From Marinosulfonomonas sp. PRT-SC04 (lineage in GTDB: Bacteria > Pseudomonadota > Alphaproteobacteria > Rhodobacterales > Rhodobacteraceae), in contig JPUR01000076.1 of assembly GCA_001321835.1 (NCBI GenBank), positions 1 to 8,150 of the forward strand: a stretch of 8,150 nucleotides of DNA. The letters are read 5' to 3'. Positions 1 to 5,898 of the stretch are shown in pieces. Under the pieces are notes generated by a model. The model did not search any database and was not told the origin of the DNA. It worked only from the letters and a program-made list of their open reading frames with translations. The first letter of the stretch is position 1; each line of letters starts with the position of its first letter. The translations under genes were made by a program, and so were the position numbers.

Positions 1-55
1 AGCGGGTGCGATCCGGGGAAGGCATCATTGTGCTGATAGCCGCAACAAACCGGCG
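1..55. repeat. Left copy of 55-bp terminal inverted repeat (xsc-derived)
   Basis: Bases 1-55 are the exact reverse complement of 8096-8150. Identity stops at base 56 (a, where the right copy would require c). Read on the minus strand the segment encodes an internal piece of Xsc rather than permease, so it is foreign to its context here. The repeat runs flush to both window ends and is exactly 55 bp, a common assembler k-mer size, which points to a contig-end or chimera artefact. Confidence 0.93.
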
Positions 56-932
56 AAAGCCCCGCCAACATCGCCACCACGATGCCGGAATAGCCGTAGC
101 CGGGCGAAAGATCGGTGGTCAAATATCCCTTCAGGCCCGCGACTTCGCTGACACCCGCCAGCCCTGCCAAAGCGCCGGAAATACAGGCAACCCCCAGCAG
201 GGTGCGGTTGACGCCAATCCCTGCGTGACGCGCAGCAGCGGCGTTTTCACCGACCGCACGAATTTTGAAACCCCATGTGGTTTTGCTCAGGGCAATCTGC
301 GCCACCACGGCAGCAATCAGCGCCACAATCAGCCCGCTGTGAATGCGCATCCGATCCATCAAACGCGGCAAGGTAGCGCTGTCCAAAATCGGTTCAGACT
401 GCGGCCAACCCATGCTCATCGGGTCTTTGAGCGGGCCTTCCAACATCATCTGCACAAAGATCAGGATGATGAAATTCAACAGTAATGAGGTCACTACCTC
501 ATCCGCGCCAAAACGAGTTTTCAGGATCGCAGGCCCTAACATTCCAGCCGCGCCCGCTGCCGCGCCCGCCAACAAAACCAGCGGGATCATCAGAATCGCG
601 GGTCCATCAACCATGCCAGTGCCCACCGCCACAGCGCCCATCGCGCCAAGGTACAACTGCCCCTCAGCGCCAATATTCCAGAGCCGCGCCCTGAAGGCCA
701 ACGCCGCTGCCAAGCCGGTGAAAATCAATGGTGTGGCGCGAGTCAGCATTTCAGTGAAAGAGAACACCGAGCCGAAAACACCGATGAACATTTGTTTGTA
801 GGATTCCAAAATCGGCGCGCCTGCAAACGCCAGAGGTAAGGCCGCCAATCCAAGCGCAAACAGCGCCGCGATCACCGGAATGGCCGTCTGCATTTTGCGC
901 GAAATATCACCGCGTGGTTCAATTGAAATCAT
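1..932 (-). CDS. ABC transporter permease, BMP-linked sugar/nucleoside type (3' end missing, last 55 bp foreign)
   Basis: Inner-membrane permease of a BMP-dependent simple sugar/nucleoside importer, partner of the ATPase and binding protein encoded upstream. The ATG at 932-930 overlaps the ATPase stop as ATGA, which suggests translational coupling. The first 294 codons read as a typical YufP/BmpB-like permease: a hydrophobic segment at about 17-38, the family motif LWNIGAEGQ at 84-92, several further membrane segments, the cytoplasmic coupling loop GENAAAARHAG at 228-238, and SPGYGYSGIVVAMLAGLSP at 276-294. Family members are about 350-370 residues and normally continue with a further hydrophobic stretch. 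Here, after Pro294, the reading frame changes abruptly to residues that belong to Xsc (VCCGYQHNDAFPGSHP), because bases 1-55 are an inverted copy of the right end. The native C-terminus is therefore absent. Such transporters usually have a second permease, which would lie beyond the left edge. Family call is secure; substrate is inferred. Confidence 0.88.
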   Translation of the reverse strand, partial: MISIEPRGDISRKMQTAIPVIAALFALGLAALPLAFAGAPILESYKQMFIGVFGSVFSFTEMLTRATPLIFTGLAAALAFRARLWNIGAEGQLYLGAMGAVAVGTGMVDGPAILMIPLVLLAGAAAGAAGMLGPAILKTRFGADEVVTSLLLNFIILIFVQMMLEGPLKDPMSMGWPQSEPILDSATLPRLMDRMRIHSGLIVALIAAVVAQIALSKTTWGFKIRAVGENAAAARHAGIGVNRTLLGVACISGALAGLAGVSEVAGLKGYLTTDLSPGYGYSGIVVAMLAGLSPVCCGYQHNDAFPGSHP

Positions 933-2446
933 GCTGTCTGTCCCGCCATCAATAGCCCGATTGCAGCCCGATCGCGGCTCGGGGCCTCGATCAATTGCCC
1001 ATCGTGCATCACCAAAATCCGGTCAGCGAGGCTCAAGACCTCGTCCAGATCTTCGGAAATTAAAATCACACCCGCGCCACGTTTTCGCGCTTCCATAAGG
1101 CGGCGCGCCACCTCGCCCGCCGCGCCAAAATCAAGTCCGCGCGTGGGTTGGTTGGCCAAAATCACCAAAGGTTCTGTTTCCAAAACCCGCGCCAAAATCA
1201 GCTTTTGAATATTGCCGCCCGACAGCAATGCGGCGCGCGCATCCTTGCCAGGCCCACGCACATCATAGGCTTTAATCAACTCATCGGCATGCTCGGAAAT
1301 CGCCGCTTTGCGCAGGAACCCACGGCGCTGCACGTCAGGATCATCCAACCGCTCCAGCACCAGATTTTCGGCCACCGTCATGCTGCCGACCACCCCGTCA
1401 TGGTGGCGATCTTCAGGGATGCGGCCAACGCGAGCTTTGATCATCCCCTTCGGGGTTGGCGCGTTCATCACCTCGCCTGAAACCGCAATACTGCCACTGT
1501 CAGGGCGGCTGAGACCCGAGATCATTTGCGCCAATGCCGACTGGCCGTTGCCAGACACACCGGCAATGCCAACGATCTCGCCCGCCCGCAAGCACAGCGA
1601 CACATTGTTCAAAGAATTACGTGCATTTTCACGTTTGATAGTAATATTTTTCAGCTCCAGAACCGGCTCGCCCAGCTCGCAAGTCTCGCGCTCCGGCAAA
1701 GTGGTTTCTGCGCCAACCATCATGGTCGCGATCTGCATCTTGTCGGCCTCAGCGGTGATCAACTCACCTACCTTTTTACCATGCCGCAGCACTGCGATAC
1801 GGTCAGAAAATGCCAGAACCTCGTGTAATTTATGCGAGATGAAAATCACCGACAGCCCTTGGTCGACCATCTTGCGCAAAGCAGCAAACAAGCTGTCGGC
1901 CTCTTGCGGGGTCAACACCGCCGTCGGCTCATCCAGCACCAACACGCGAGCGTCATGAAACAAGGCTTTCAAAATTTCGACCCGCTGGCGCTCGCCAACT
2001 GACAGCGCACCGACCCGTTCGTCCAATGGCGCGATCAGGCCAGAATCTTGCATCAAGCCTTCAATCTTGGCCCGCGCAGCACGGCGGTTTCGCCGCCACG
2101 ACCACAGATTTTCTGAGCCAAGCAGGATGTTGTCCAGCGCTGAAAGATTTTCGGCCAAGGTGAAGTGTTGATGCACCATGCCGATCCGCGCATCAATCGC
2201 GGCCTGCGCATTGCCAGCGGGCAAGCGGCGCACAACGCCGTCTTCGCCAGTGATTTCAACATGGCCAGAATCCGGCGTATAATGACCAAACAGCATGTTC
2301 ATCAGCGTGGTTTTGCCCGCGCCATTTTCACCGAGCAAGGCCAGCACTTCGCCGCGATGCAGGGTCAGATCAATGGCGTCATTGGCCAGAACTTTGCCAA
2401 AACGTTTGGTCAGACCCTCAAGGGTCAGGATGATTGGGTTTTTCAT
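929..2446 (-). CDS. Sugar/nucleoside ABC importer ATP-binding protein, two NBDs (YufO/NupA/BmpC type)
   Basis: Cytoplasmic ATPase, 505 aa, with two fused nucleotide-binding domains as in the RbsA/YufO class; it powers the permeases encoded downstream. NBD1 is intact: Walker A GENGAGKT at 39-46, Q-loop Q93, signature LSVGE at 148-152, Walker B ending D172-E173, switch His205. NBD2 is degenerate: Walker A-like GVSGNGQS at 296-303 has Gln for the catalytic Lys, signature LSGGN at 408-412 is kept, Walker B ends N432-Q433 instead of D-E, and the switch His is Glu465. This asymmetry is usual in the BMP-associated family, so it does not indicate decay. The gene lies 43 bp after the binding-protein gene and its TGA overlaps the permease ATG, so the three form one operon. 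No good Shine-Dalgarno precedes the ATG at 2446; a GC-rich hairpin sits just upstream instead. The nucleoside versus amino-sugar specificity cannot be read from the ATPase. Confidence 0.93.
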   Translation of the reverse strand: MKNPIILTLEGLTKRFGKVLANDAIDLTLHRGEVLALLGENGAGKTTLMNMLFGHYTPDSGHVEITGEDGVVRRLPAGNAQAAIDARIGMVHQHFTLAENLSALDNILLGSENLWSWRRNRRAARAKIEGLMQDSGLIAPLDERVGALSVGERQRVEILKALFHDARVLVLDEPTAVLTPQEADSLFAALRKMVDQGLSVIFISHKLHEVLAFSDRIAVLRHGKKVGELITAEADKMQIATMMVGAETTLPERETCELGEPVLELKNITIKRENARNSLNNVSLCLRAGEIVGIAGVSGNGQSALAQMISGLSRPDSGSIAVSGEVMNAPTPKGMIKARVGRIPEDRHHDGVVGSMTVAENLVLERLDDPDVQRRGFLRKAAISEHADELIKAYDVRGPGKDARAALLSGGNIQKLILARVLETEPLVILANQPTRGLDFGAAGEVARRLMEARKRGAGVILISEDLDEVLSLADRILVMHDGQLIEAPSRDRAAIGLLMAGQTA

Positions 2447-2455
2447 AAAGGGGAT

Positions 2456-2482
2456 GGGGCGCCGCCTTCACAGCCGCGCCCC
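2456..2482 (-). other. Intercistronic hairpin between binding-protein and ATPase genes
   Basis: Arms GGGGCGC (2456-2462) and GCGCCCC (2476-2482) pair perfectly over 7 bp around a 13-nt loop. No T-run follows on the minus strand, so it is not a standard terminator. Position immediately 3' of the binding-protein stop fits an mRNA-stabilising or attenuating element that would keep binding-protein expression above that of ATPase and permease. The structure is seen; the role is inferred. Confidence 0.5.
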
Positions 2483-2489
2483 TCACTTT

Positions 2490-3482
2490 CTATTTGTCCG
2501 AGACCGGCTTGTCGTTGTTCACAGTCACTGTAAACGAGCCATCCAGAATTGCCGCTTTCTTGGCCTCAATCGCCGACACGATATCAGCCGAAACCAACGC
2601 ATCATCGACAATCACCGAACCGCCGCCATGCACCATATAGCTGAACTTGCCGTAATCTTCGGCCTCATAAGTGCCGCCAGCAACCGCTGCAATCGCGTGG
2701 TCAATGGTGGGTTCCATGTGCCAGATCGCTGACGACAGGATCGTCGCCGGATAATCAGCCGATGTGTCGATCACGTTGCCAATCGCCTTGGCACCACGTT
2801 CAACCGCCGCATCCGAAACCCCGAAACGTTCCGCATACATCACGTCAGCGCCGGCATCCATCATCGCGAATGCACTCTCTTTGGCCTTGGGCGGATCATA
2901 CCAGCTGTCGATAAAGTTAACGAGGAATTTGACCTCGGAGTTGGTTTCACGCGCGCCTTCCATGAAGGCGTTCATCAACCGGTTCACTTCGGGAATTGCA
3001 AACCCACCAACCATGCCGATCACGTTGGATTTGCTGGCAGCCCCCGCCGCCATGCCCGAAAGATAGGCTGGCTCGTGGATGAAATTGTCAAACACTGACA
3101 GGTTGCCGTTGGCGGGTTCAAAAGACGAACCCATCAAAAACGCGGTGTCAGGATAGTCAGCCGCCACTTTGCGCGCAGCACGTTCCAGACCGAAAATCTC
3201 GCCGACAATCAGCTGATGACCGGCTTCGGAATACTCGCGCATCACCCGCTCGTAATCGGTGTTGGCGACATTTTCGGAGAACACATAGTCGATATCACCA
3301 CGGTCTTTGGCGGCGACCAATGCGATGTGAATTCGGCTGATCCATTGTTGCTCAACCGGCAGCGTGAATATCGCCGCCACCTTTATTTTTTCGGCAATTG
3401 CCGCGCCCGCAGACATCATCGTGCCCGCCGCGATTAATGACACAAGTGCGGTGCGTCGCGTCCATGTTTTTAGAAGTCCCAT
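2490..3482 (-). CDS. BMP-family periplasmic substrate-binding protein of ABC importer
   Basis: Periplasmic receptor, 330 aa, that delivers solute to the permease/ATPase encoded downstream. The N-terminus is a signal peptide: basic region with Arg9-Arg10, hydrophobic core 11-28, and a likely cleavage after AIA at 30. There is no lipobox cysteine, so it is a soluble periplasmic protein rather than a lipoprotein like PnrA. Family hallmarks are HEPAYLSGMAAGAASK at 136-151 with IGMVGG at 155-160, FMEGAR at 173-178, and SWYDPPKAKESA at 193-204 leading to GADVMY at 211-216. The N-terminal signature typical of nucleoside-binding members (D-x-G-G-I-N-D-K-S-F-N) is absent; the equivalent region reads FTLPVEQQWISR (39-50), placing it in a divergent BMP subgroup. 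The start is supported by a strong GGAGGG (3493-3488) 5 nt before the ATG. It is the first gene of its operon and diverges from the amino-sugar kinase, which suggests an amino-sugar ligand. Ligand identity is inference. Confidence 0.9.
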   Translation of the reverse strand: MGLLKTWTRRTALVSLIAAGTMMSAGAAIAEKIKVAAIFTLPVEQQWISRIHIALVAAKDRGDIDYVFSENVANTDYERVMREYSEAGHQLIVGEIFGLERAARKVAADYPDTAFLMGSSFEPANGNLSVFDNFIHEPAYLSGMAAGAASKSNVIGMVGGFAIPEVNRLMNAFMEGARETNSEVKFLVNFIDSWYDPPKAKESAFAMMDAGADVMYAERFGVSDAAVERGAKAIGNVIDTSADYPATILSSAIWHMEPTIDHAIAAVAGGTYEAEDYGKFSYMVHGGGSVIVDDALVSADIVSAIEAKKAAILDGSFTVTVNNDKPVSDK

Positions 3483-3503
3483 TGCTACCCTCCAAGTGGC
3501 TAT

Positions 3504-3532
3504 ATTTGATGAAGGTGCAAGAATTTTATCAA
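3504..3532 (-). promoter_or_regulatory. Candidate sigma70-type promoter of the transporter operon
   Basis: On the minus strand, TTGATA (3532-3527, 5 of 6 to the -35 consensus) and TCAAAT (3509-3504, 4 of 6 to the -10) are separated by exactly 17 bp. They lie just upstream of the GGAGGG and ATG of the binding-protein gene, giving a very short leader. This is a by-eye match only. Confidence 0.4.
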
Positions 3533-3556
3533 TCGGTCAAGAATATTAAGAATATT
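3519..3556. repeat. Three AAGAATWTT direct repeats at the transporter promoter
   Basis: Copies lie at 3519-3527 (AAGAATTTT), 3539-3547 and 3548-3556 (both AAGAATATT). Starts are 20 and 9 bp apart. The last two also form a dyad, AATATT-AAG-AATATT (3542-3556). They flank the candidate -35 element at 3527-3532, a plausible place for a regulator to bind. The sequence is AT-rich, so chance similarity is possible. Confidence 0.4.
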
Positions 3557-3710
3557 ATTGGCCTTCAAAGACTCGCCCCACCACCGCGGACAAGACCATA
3601 GTGCCCCCCCTCAAAGCAACTAAAACCTTTAATCCCAACAGGTTTCCAAAAACCGCCCCCTCCCCGACAACAACCCCATATGCAGTCCGGTAAAATTGCG
3701 CTAAACAGAC
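3557..3710. other. C-rich, G-poor intergenic stretch without a gene
   Basis: The middle of the divergent spacer carries no credible ORF on either strand. It is strongly skewed: in 3601-3680 I count about 35 C and 7 G, with runs of 7 C at 3604-3610 and several runs of 4-5 C up to 3677. The minus strand is accordingly G-run rich. I see no promoter, tRNA or conserved RNA in it. Confidence 0.5.
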
Positions 3711-3732
3711 AAAAGCCCGCAGCTTCACGGGC
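3711..3732 (-). terminator. Weak intrinsic-terminator-like hairpin, minus strand
   Basis: GCCCG (3715-3719) pairs with CGGGC (3728-3732) around an 8-nt loop. On the minus strand the stem is followed by TTTT (3714-3711). The stem is only 5 bp, and no minus-strand gene lies upstream of it; only antisense transcription from the kinase/NagA region or a lost gene would use it. The call is tentative. Confidence 0.3.
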
Positions 3733-3772
3733 AAACACAGCGCCGAAGATGCGCGTTAACATCAAATATATC

Positions 3773-3786
3773 GGAAATTCATTTCC
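3773..3786. promoter_or_regulatory. Perfect 6-2-6 dyad upstream of the kinase gene, candidate operator
   Basis: GGAAAT-TC-ATTTCC is a perfect inverted repeat ending 38 nt before the kinase ATG. A compact dyad at this position suits a dimeric repressor or activator such as a GntR, LacI or ROK-family regulator. No such regulator gene is in the window. Size and position are the only support. Confidence 0.35.
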
Positions 3787-3807
3787 CCCACGGCCTCGGA
3801 CAACAGG

Positions 3808-3813
3808 TATCAT
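3808..3813 (+). promoter_or_regulatory. Possible -10 element close to the kinase start (leaderless candidate)
   Basis: TATCAT matches 5 of 6 bases of the -10 consensus and ends 11 nt before the ATG at 3825. No -35 is recognisable 16-18 bp upstream, and no Shine-Dalgarno stands in the usual place. If this element is used, the transcript would begin at or within a few bases of the start codon. Confidence 0.25.
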
Positions 3814-3824
3814 AAAGTTAAAAC

Positions 3825-4706
3825 ATGAGCGAACAGTCAAGCAATATCATCATCGGCATTGACGGCGGCGGCACCGGCTGTCGCGTGGCCGTTGCCACCT
3901 GTAATGGCGTGAAAATTGGCTCCGCAAAAGGCGGCCCCGCCAACCCGACATTCAAACCCCAAGTGGCCATCAGAAACATTCTAGCCGCCATTGAGGCCGC
4001 CCGTCTGGATGCTAAACTGGACATCAACGCCGTGGCCGAGGCCCGTATTTTCATCGGCCTTGCCGGTGTTCGGGATGATGAAATCTCAGCGCTTGTCGCC
4101 TCGGCCTTACCGGCCAAACAAGTGTGCGTGGTCGAGGATCGGATCACCACCGTCACCGGCGCCTTGGCGGGCGGAGACGGCGCGGTCGCAGCGATCGGCA
4201 CCGGTTCTTTCATCGCGCATACTGTGGCGGGCGACACGCAATATATCGGCGGCTGGGGCTTTCGGCTCGGGGATCAGGCCTCTGGCGCGTGGCTTGGACA
4301 TCAGCTGTTACGCCAAGTGGTTTTATGCGTTGAGGGTCTCGATCCCCACACCGCCCTGACCCATGACGCGCTGGCGCGTTTCGAGGGTGACGCCAACAAG
4401 GTTTTTGACTTCTGCAACACCGCCAGCCCCGCCGAATTTGGCACCCTCGCGCCGTTGGTTGTCGCCGCGGCACAAGACGGCGACCAAACCGCCACCAACC
4501 TGATGCGGGCCGGAGCCGATTACATCGTCAAGGCGCTCAGCGCTCTTGGCTATCAGGCTGGCACGCCCTTGTGTCTGGCCAGTGGGCTTGGAGCGCATTA
4601 TGCCAGCTTCTTGCCCGCCTCTCTGGGGGCAAATGTGATCCAGCCGAAGGGCACCGCATTGGAAGGGGCTTTGTTGTTGGCAGCCCAAATGGAGCCCGTG
4701 AGATGA
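3825..4706 (+). CDS. BadF/BadG-type amino-sugar kinase (N-acetylglucosamine or glucosamine kinase)
   Basis: Cytoplasmic ATP-dependent kinase, 293 aa, of the ASKHA fold BadF/BadG/BcrA/BcrD group that includes human NAGK and bacterial glucosamine kinase GspK. It probably makes the 6-phosphate of an imported amino sugar. Visible elements: phosphate-1 loop GIDGGGTG at 11-18, GLAGV at 78-82, acidic VEDRITT at 103-109 with Asp105 as likely catalytic base, phosphate-2 loop IGTGSF at 124-129, GGWGFRLGDQASGAWLG at 142-158 (typical of this group), and the adenosine-side LASGLGA at 251-257. The length is normal for the family. The downstream neighbour NagA acts on GlcNAc-6-phosphate, which favours GlcNAc as substrate; the divergent ABC importer would supply it unphosphorylated. 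The start is chosen because Met1 lies 10 residues before the phosphate-1 loop, although no clear Shine-Dalgarno is present. Glucosamine or N-acetylmuramic acid are alternatives. Confidence 0.88.
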   Translation: MSEQSSNIIIGIDGGGTGCRVAVATCNGVKIGSAKGGPANPTFKPQVAIRNILAAIEAARLDAKLDINAVAEARIFIGLAGVRDDEISALVASALPAKQVCVVEDRITTVTGALAGGDGAVAAIGTGSFIAHTVAGDTQYIGGWGFRLGDQASGAWLGHQLLRQVVLCVEGLDPHTALTHDALARFEGDANKVFDFCNTASPAEFGTLAPLVVAAAQDGDQTATNLMRAGADYIVKALSALGYQAGTPLCLASGLGAHYASFLPASLGANVIQPKGTALEGALLLAAQMEPVR

Positions 4707-4753
4707 GCCTCTCTGCTCTGGCTGTTTGGGCAAAAAGGACAGGGTATAAATGA
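4703..4753 (+). CDS. Possible 16-codon ORF bridging the kinase and nagA
   Basis: ATG at 4703 overlaps the kinase stop (ATGA), and the ORF's TGA at 4751-4753 overlaps the nagA ATG (ATGA), so the three frames could be translated in relay. The peptide would be MSLSALAVWAKRTGYK. It starts with the same 8 bases as nagA (ATGAGCCT), so it might be a remnant of a short duplication. There is no independent evidence of translation; chance is possible. Confidence 0.25.
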   Translation: MSLSALAVWAKRTGYK

Positions 4754-5898
4754 GCCTGATTGCCTATACTGGCGCTGATATTTTCGATGGCACAATCCGC
4801 CATTTCGGGGCTGCTTTATTGGTCGATGACGGAATGATTATCGGCATTGGCGATGTGCCAAAAACCGCCCGCATCCATGCGCTGAACGGCGGGGTGATTG
4901 CGCCCGGATTTGTTGATTTGCAAGTCAATGGCGGCGGCGGCGTTCTGTTCAATGACGAACAATCTGTGGCGGCACTGCGCCGTATCGCACAAGCGCACGC
5001 AAAGCTCGGCACCACCGCATTTTTACCAACCCTGATCACCGACACACCGGTGCGGGTGGCGGCAGCAATCGAAGCCGTTGTGCATGCGATTGACCAAGGT
5101 GTTGCCGGCATCATCGGGCTGCACATTGAGGGCCCACATCTGTCGGTCGCCCGTAAAGGCGCGCATGATGCCGCCTTGATCCGGCCAATGCAGGACGCTG
5201 ATTTGACCCTGTTGCTGGACGCCGCCAAACGCCTGCCGCACCTAATGGTCACGGTCGCTCCCGAGAGCGTCACCACGGCACAAATCAAAACGCTGGTTCG
5301 CGCTGGTGTAGTGGTTTCACTGGGCCACACCGACGCAGATTATGACGCCTGCAAAGCCGCCAGCGCGGCCGGCGCCAGCTGCGTTACCCACCTGTTCAAC
5401 GCCATGAGCCAGCTTGCAGGCCGCGCCCCCGGATTGGTTGGCGCAGCACTTGAAACCGACACACTACATGCGGGGTTGATCGCCGATGGCATCCACGTCA
5501 GCGCCGCCAGCATCCGCATCGCCCTGCAGGCAAAACAAGGGCCCGCGGCGGTGTTTTTGGTTACTGATGCGATGGCCACGGCGGGATCAGACATCACCGA
5601 ATTCAGCCTGAACGGCCGGATGATTTACCGACGCAATGGGCGGCTAACGCTGCAGGATGGCACCTTGGCGGGCGCCGATCTGGATATGCCAACGGCACTG
5701 CGTTTCATGGTTGAAACGGTCGGATTACCGGTCGATGCGGCATTGACAATGGCCACCAGTGCGCCCGCTCAGGTGATCAGAACCAAAGCGGTAGGCGGCT
5801 TGAACATCGGGGCCGCAGCCAATTTCGTACATCTAAACGCAGGGCTTGAATTGCAAAGCGTCTGGCAGGATGGCAAAATCATCCCGCCGAAAACTTAG
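4750..5898 (+). CDS. nagA: N-acetylglucosamine-6-phosphate deacetylase
   Basis: Cytoplasmic amidohydrolase, 382 aa (normal length), which removes acetate from GlcNAc-6-phosphate to give glucosamine-6-phosphate (EC 3.5.1.25). Key elements are all present: PGFVDLQVNG at 52-61; metal ligand Glu127 in HIEGPH (125-130); RKGAHD at 135-140 with substrate-binding His139; metal ligand His193 in SLGHTDA; THLFNAM at 213-219 with metal ligand His214; GIHV with His249; and the catalytic Asp273 in VTDAMA. These correspond to E131, H195, H216 and D273 of the E. coli enzyme. An AGGG sits 6 nt before the ATG at 4750. The gene follows the kinase by 43 bp and is probably co-transcribed with it. The next step, deamination by NagB or an SIS-domain enzyme, is not encoded in the window. 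Its stop codon overlaps that of the convergent PrpD-family gene. Confidence 0.95.
   Translation: MSLIAYTGADIFDGTIRHFGAALLVDDGMIIGIGDVPKTARIHALNGGVIAPGFVDLQVNGGGGVLFNDEQSVAALRRIAQAHAKLGTTAFLPTLITDTPVRVAAAIEAVVHAIDQGVAGIIGLHIEGPHLSVARKGAHDAALIRPMQDADLTLLLDAAKRLPHLMVTVAPESVTTAQIKTLVRAGVVVSLGHTDADYDACKAASAAGASCVTHLFNAMSQLAGRAPGLVGAALETDTLHAGLIADGIHVSAASIRIALQAKQGPAAVFLVTDAMATAGSDITEFSLNGRMIYRRNGRLTLQDGTLAGADLDMPTALRFMVETVGLPVDAALTMATSAPAQVIRTKAVGGLNIGAAANFVHLNAGLELQSVWQDGKIIPPKT

Noticed and set aside
296..465. Degenerate second nucleotide-binding domain of the ATPase (residues 296-465) as a sign of decay
   Set aside because: Loss of the Lys, Asp-Glu and His in the second domain is usual for this ATPase family, and the frame is intact.
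6..801. Plus-strand ORFs of 159 and 152 codons opposite the permease
   Set aside because: They are antisense shadows of the permease; their residues show no family features, while the minus frame reads as a clear membrane permease.
3565..3840. 91-codon minus-strand ORF in the divergent spacer
   Set aside because: Composition is odd (Gly-, Phe- and Cys-rich, from C-runs on the other strand), it overlaps the kinase start, has no Shine-Dalgarno and resembles no family.
3818..4733. Minus-strand ORFs of up to 139 codons opposite the kinase
   Set aside because: Antisense shadows with low-complexity Ala/Arg/Ser composition; the plus frame has all kinase motifs.
4764..5330. 188-codon minus-strand ORF opposite nagA
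   Set aside because: Long antisense frame typical of GC-rich coding DNA; no recognisable motifs, and nagA on the plus strand is complete.
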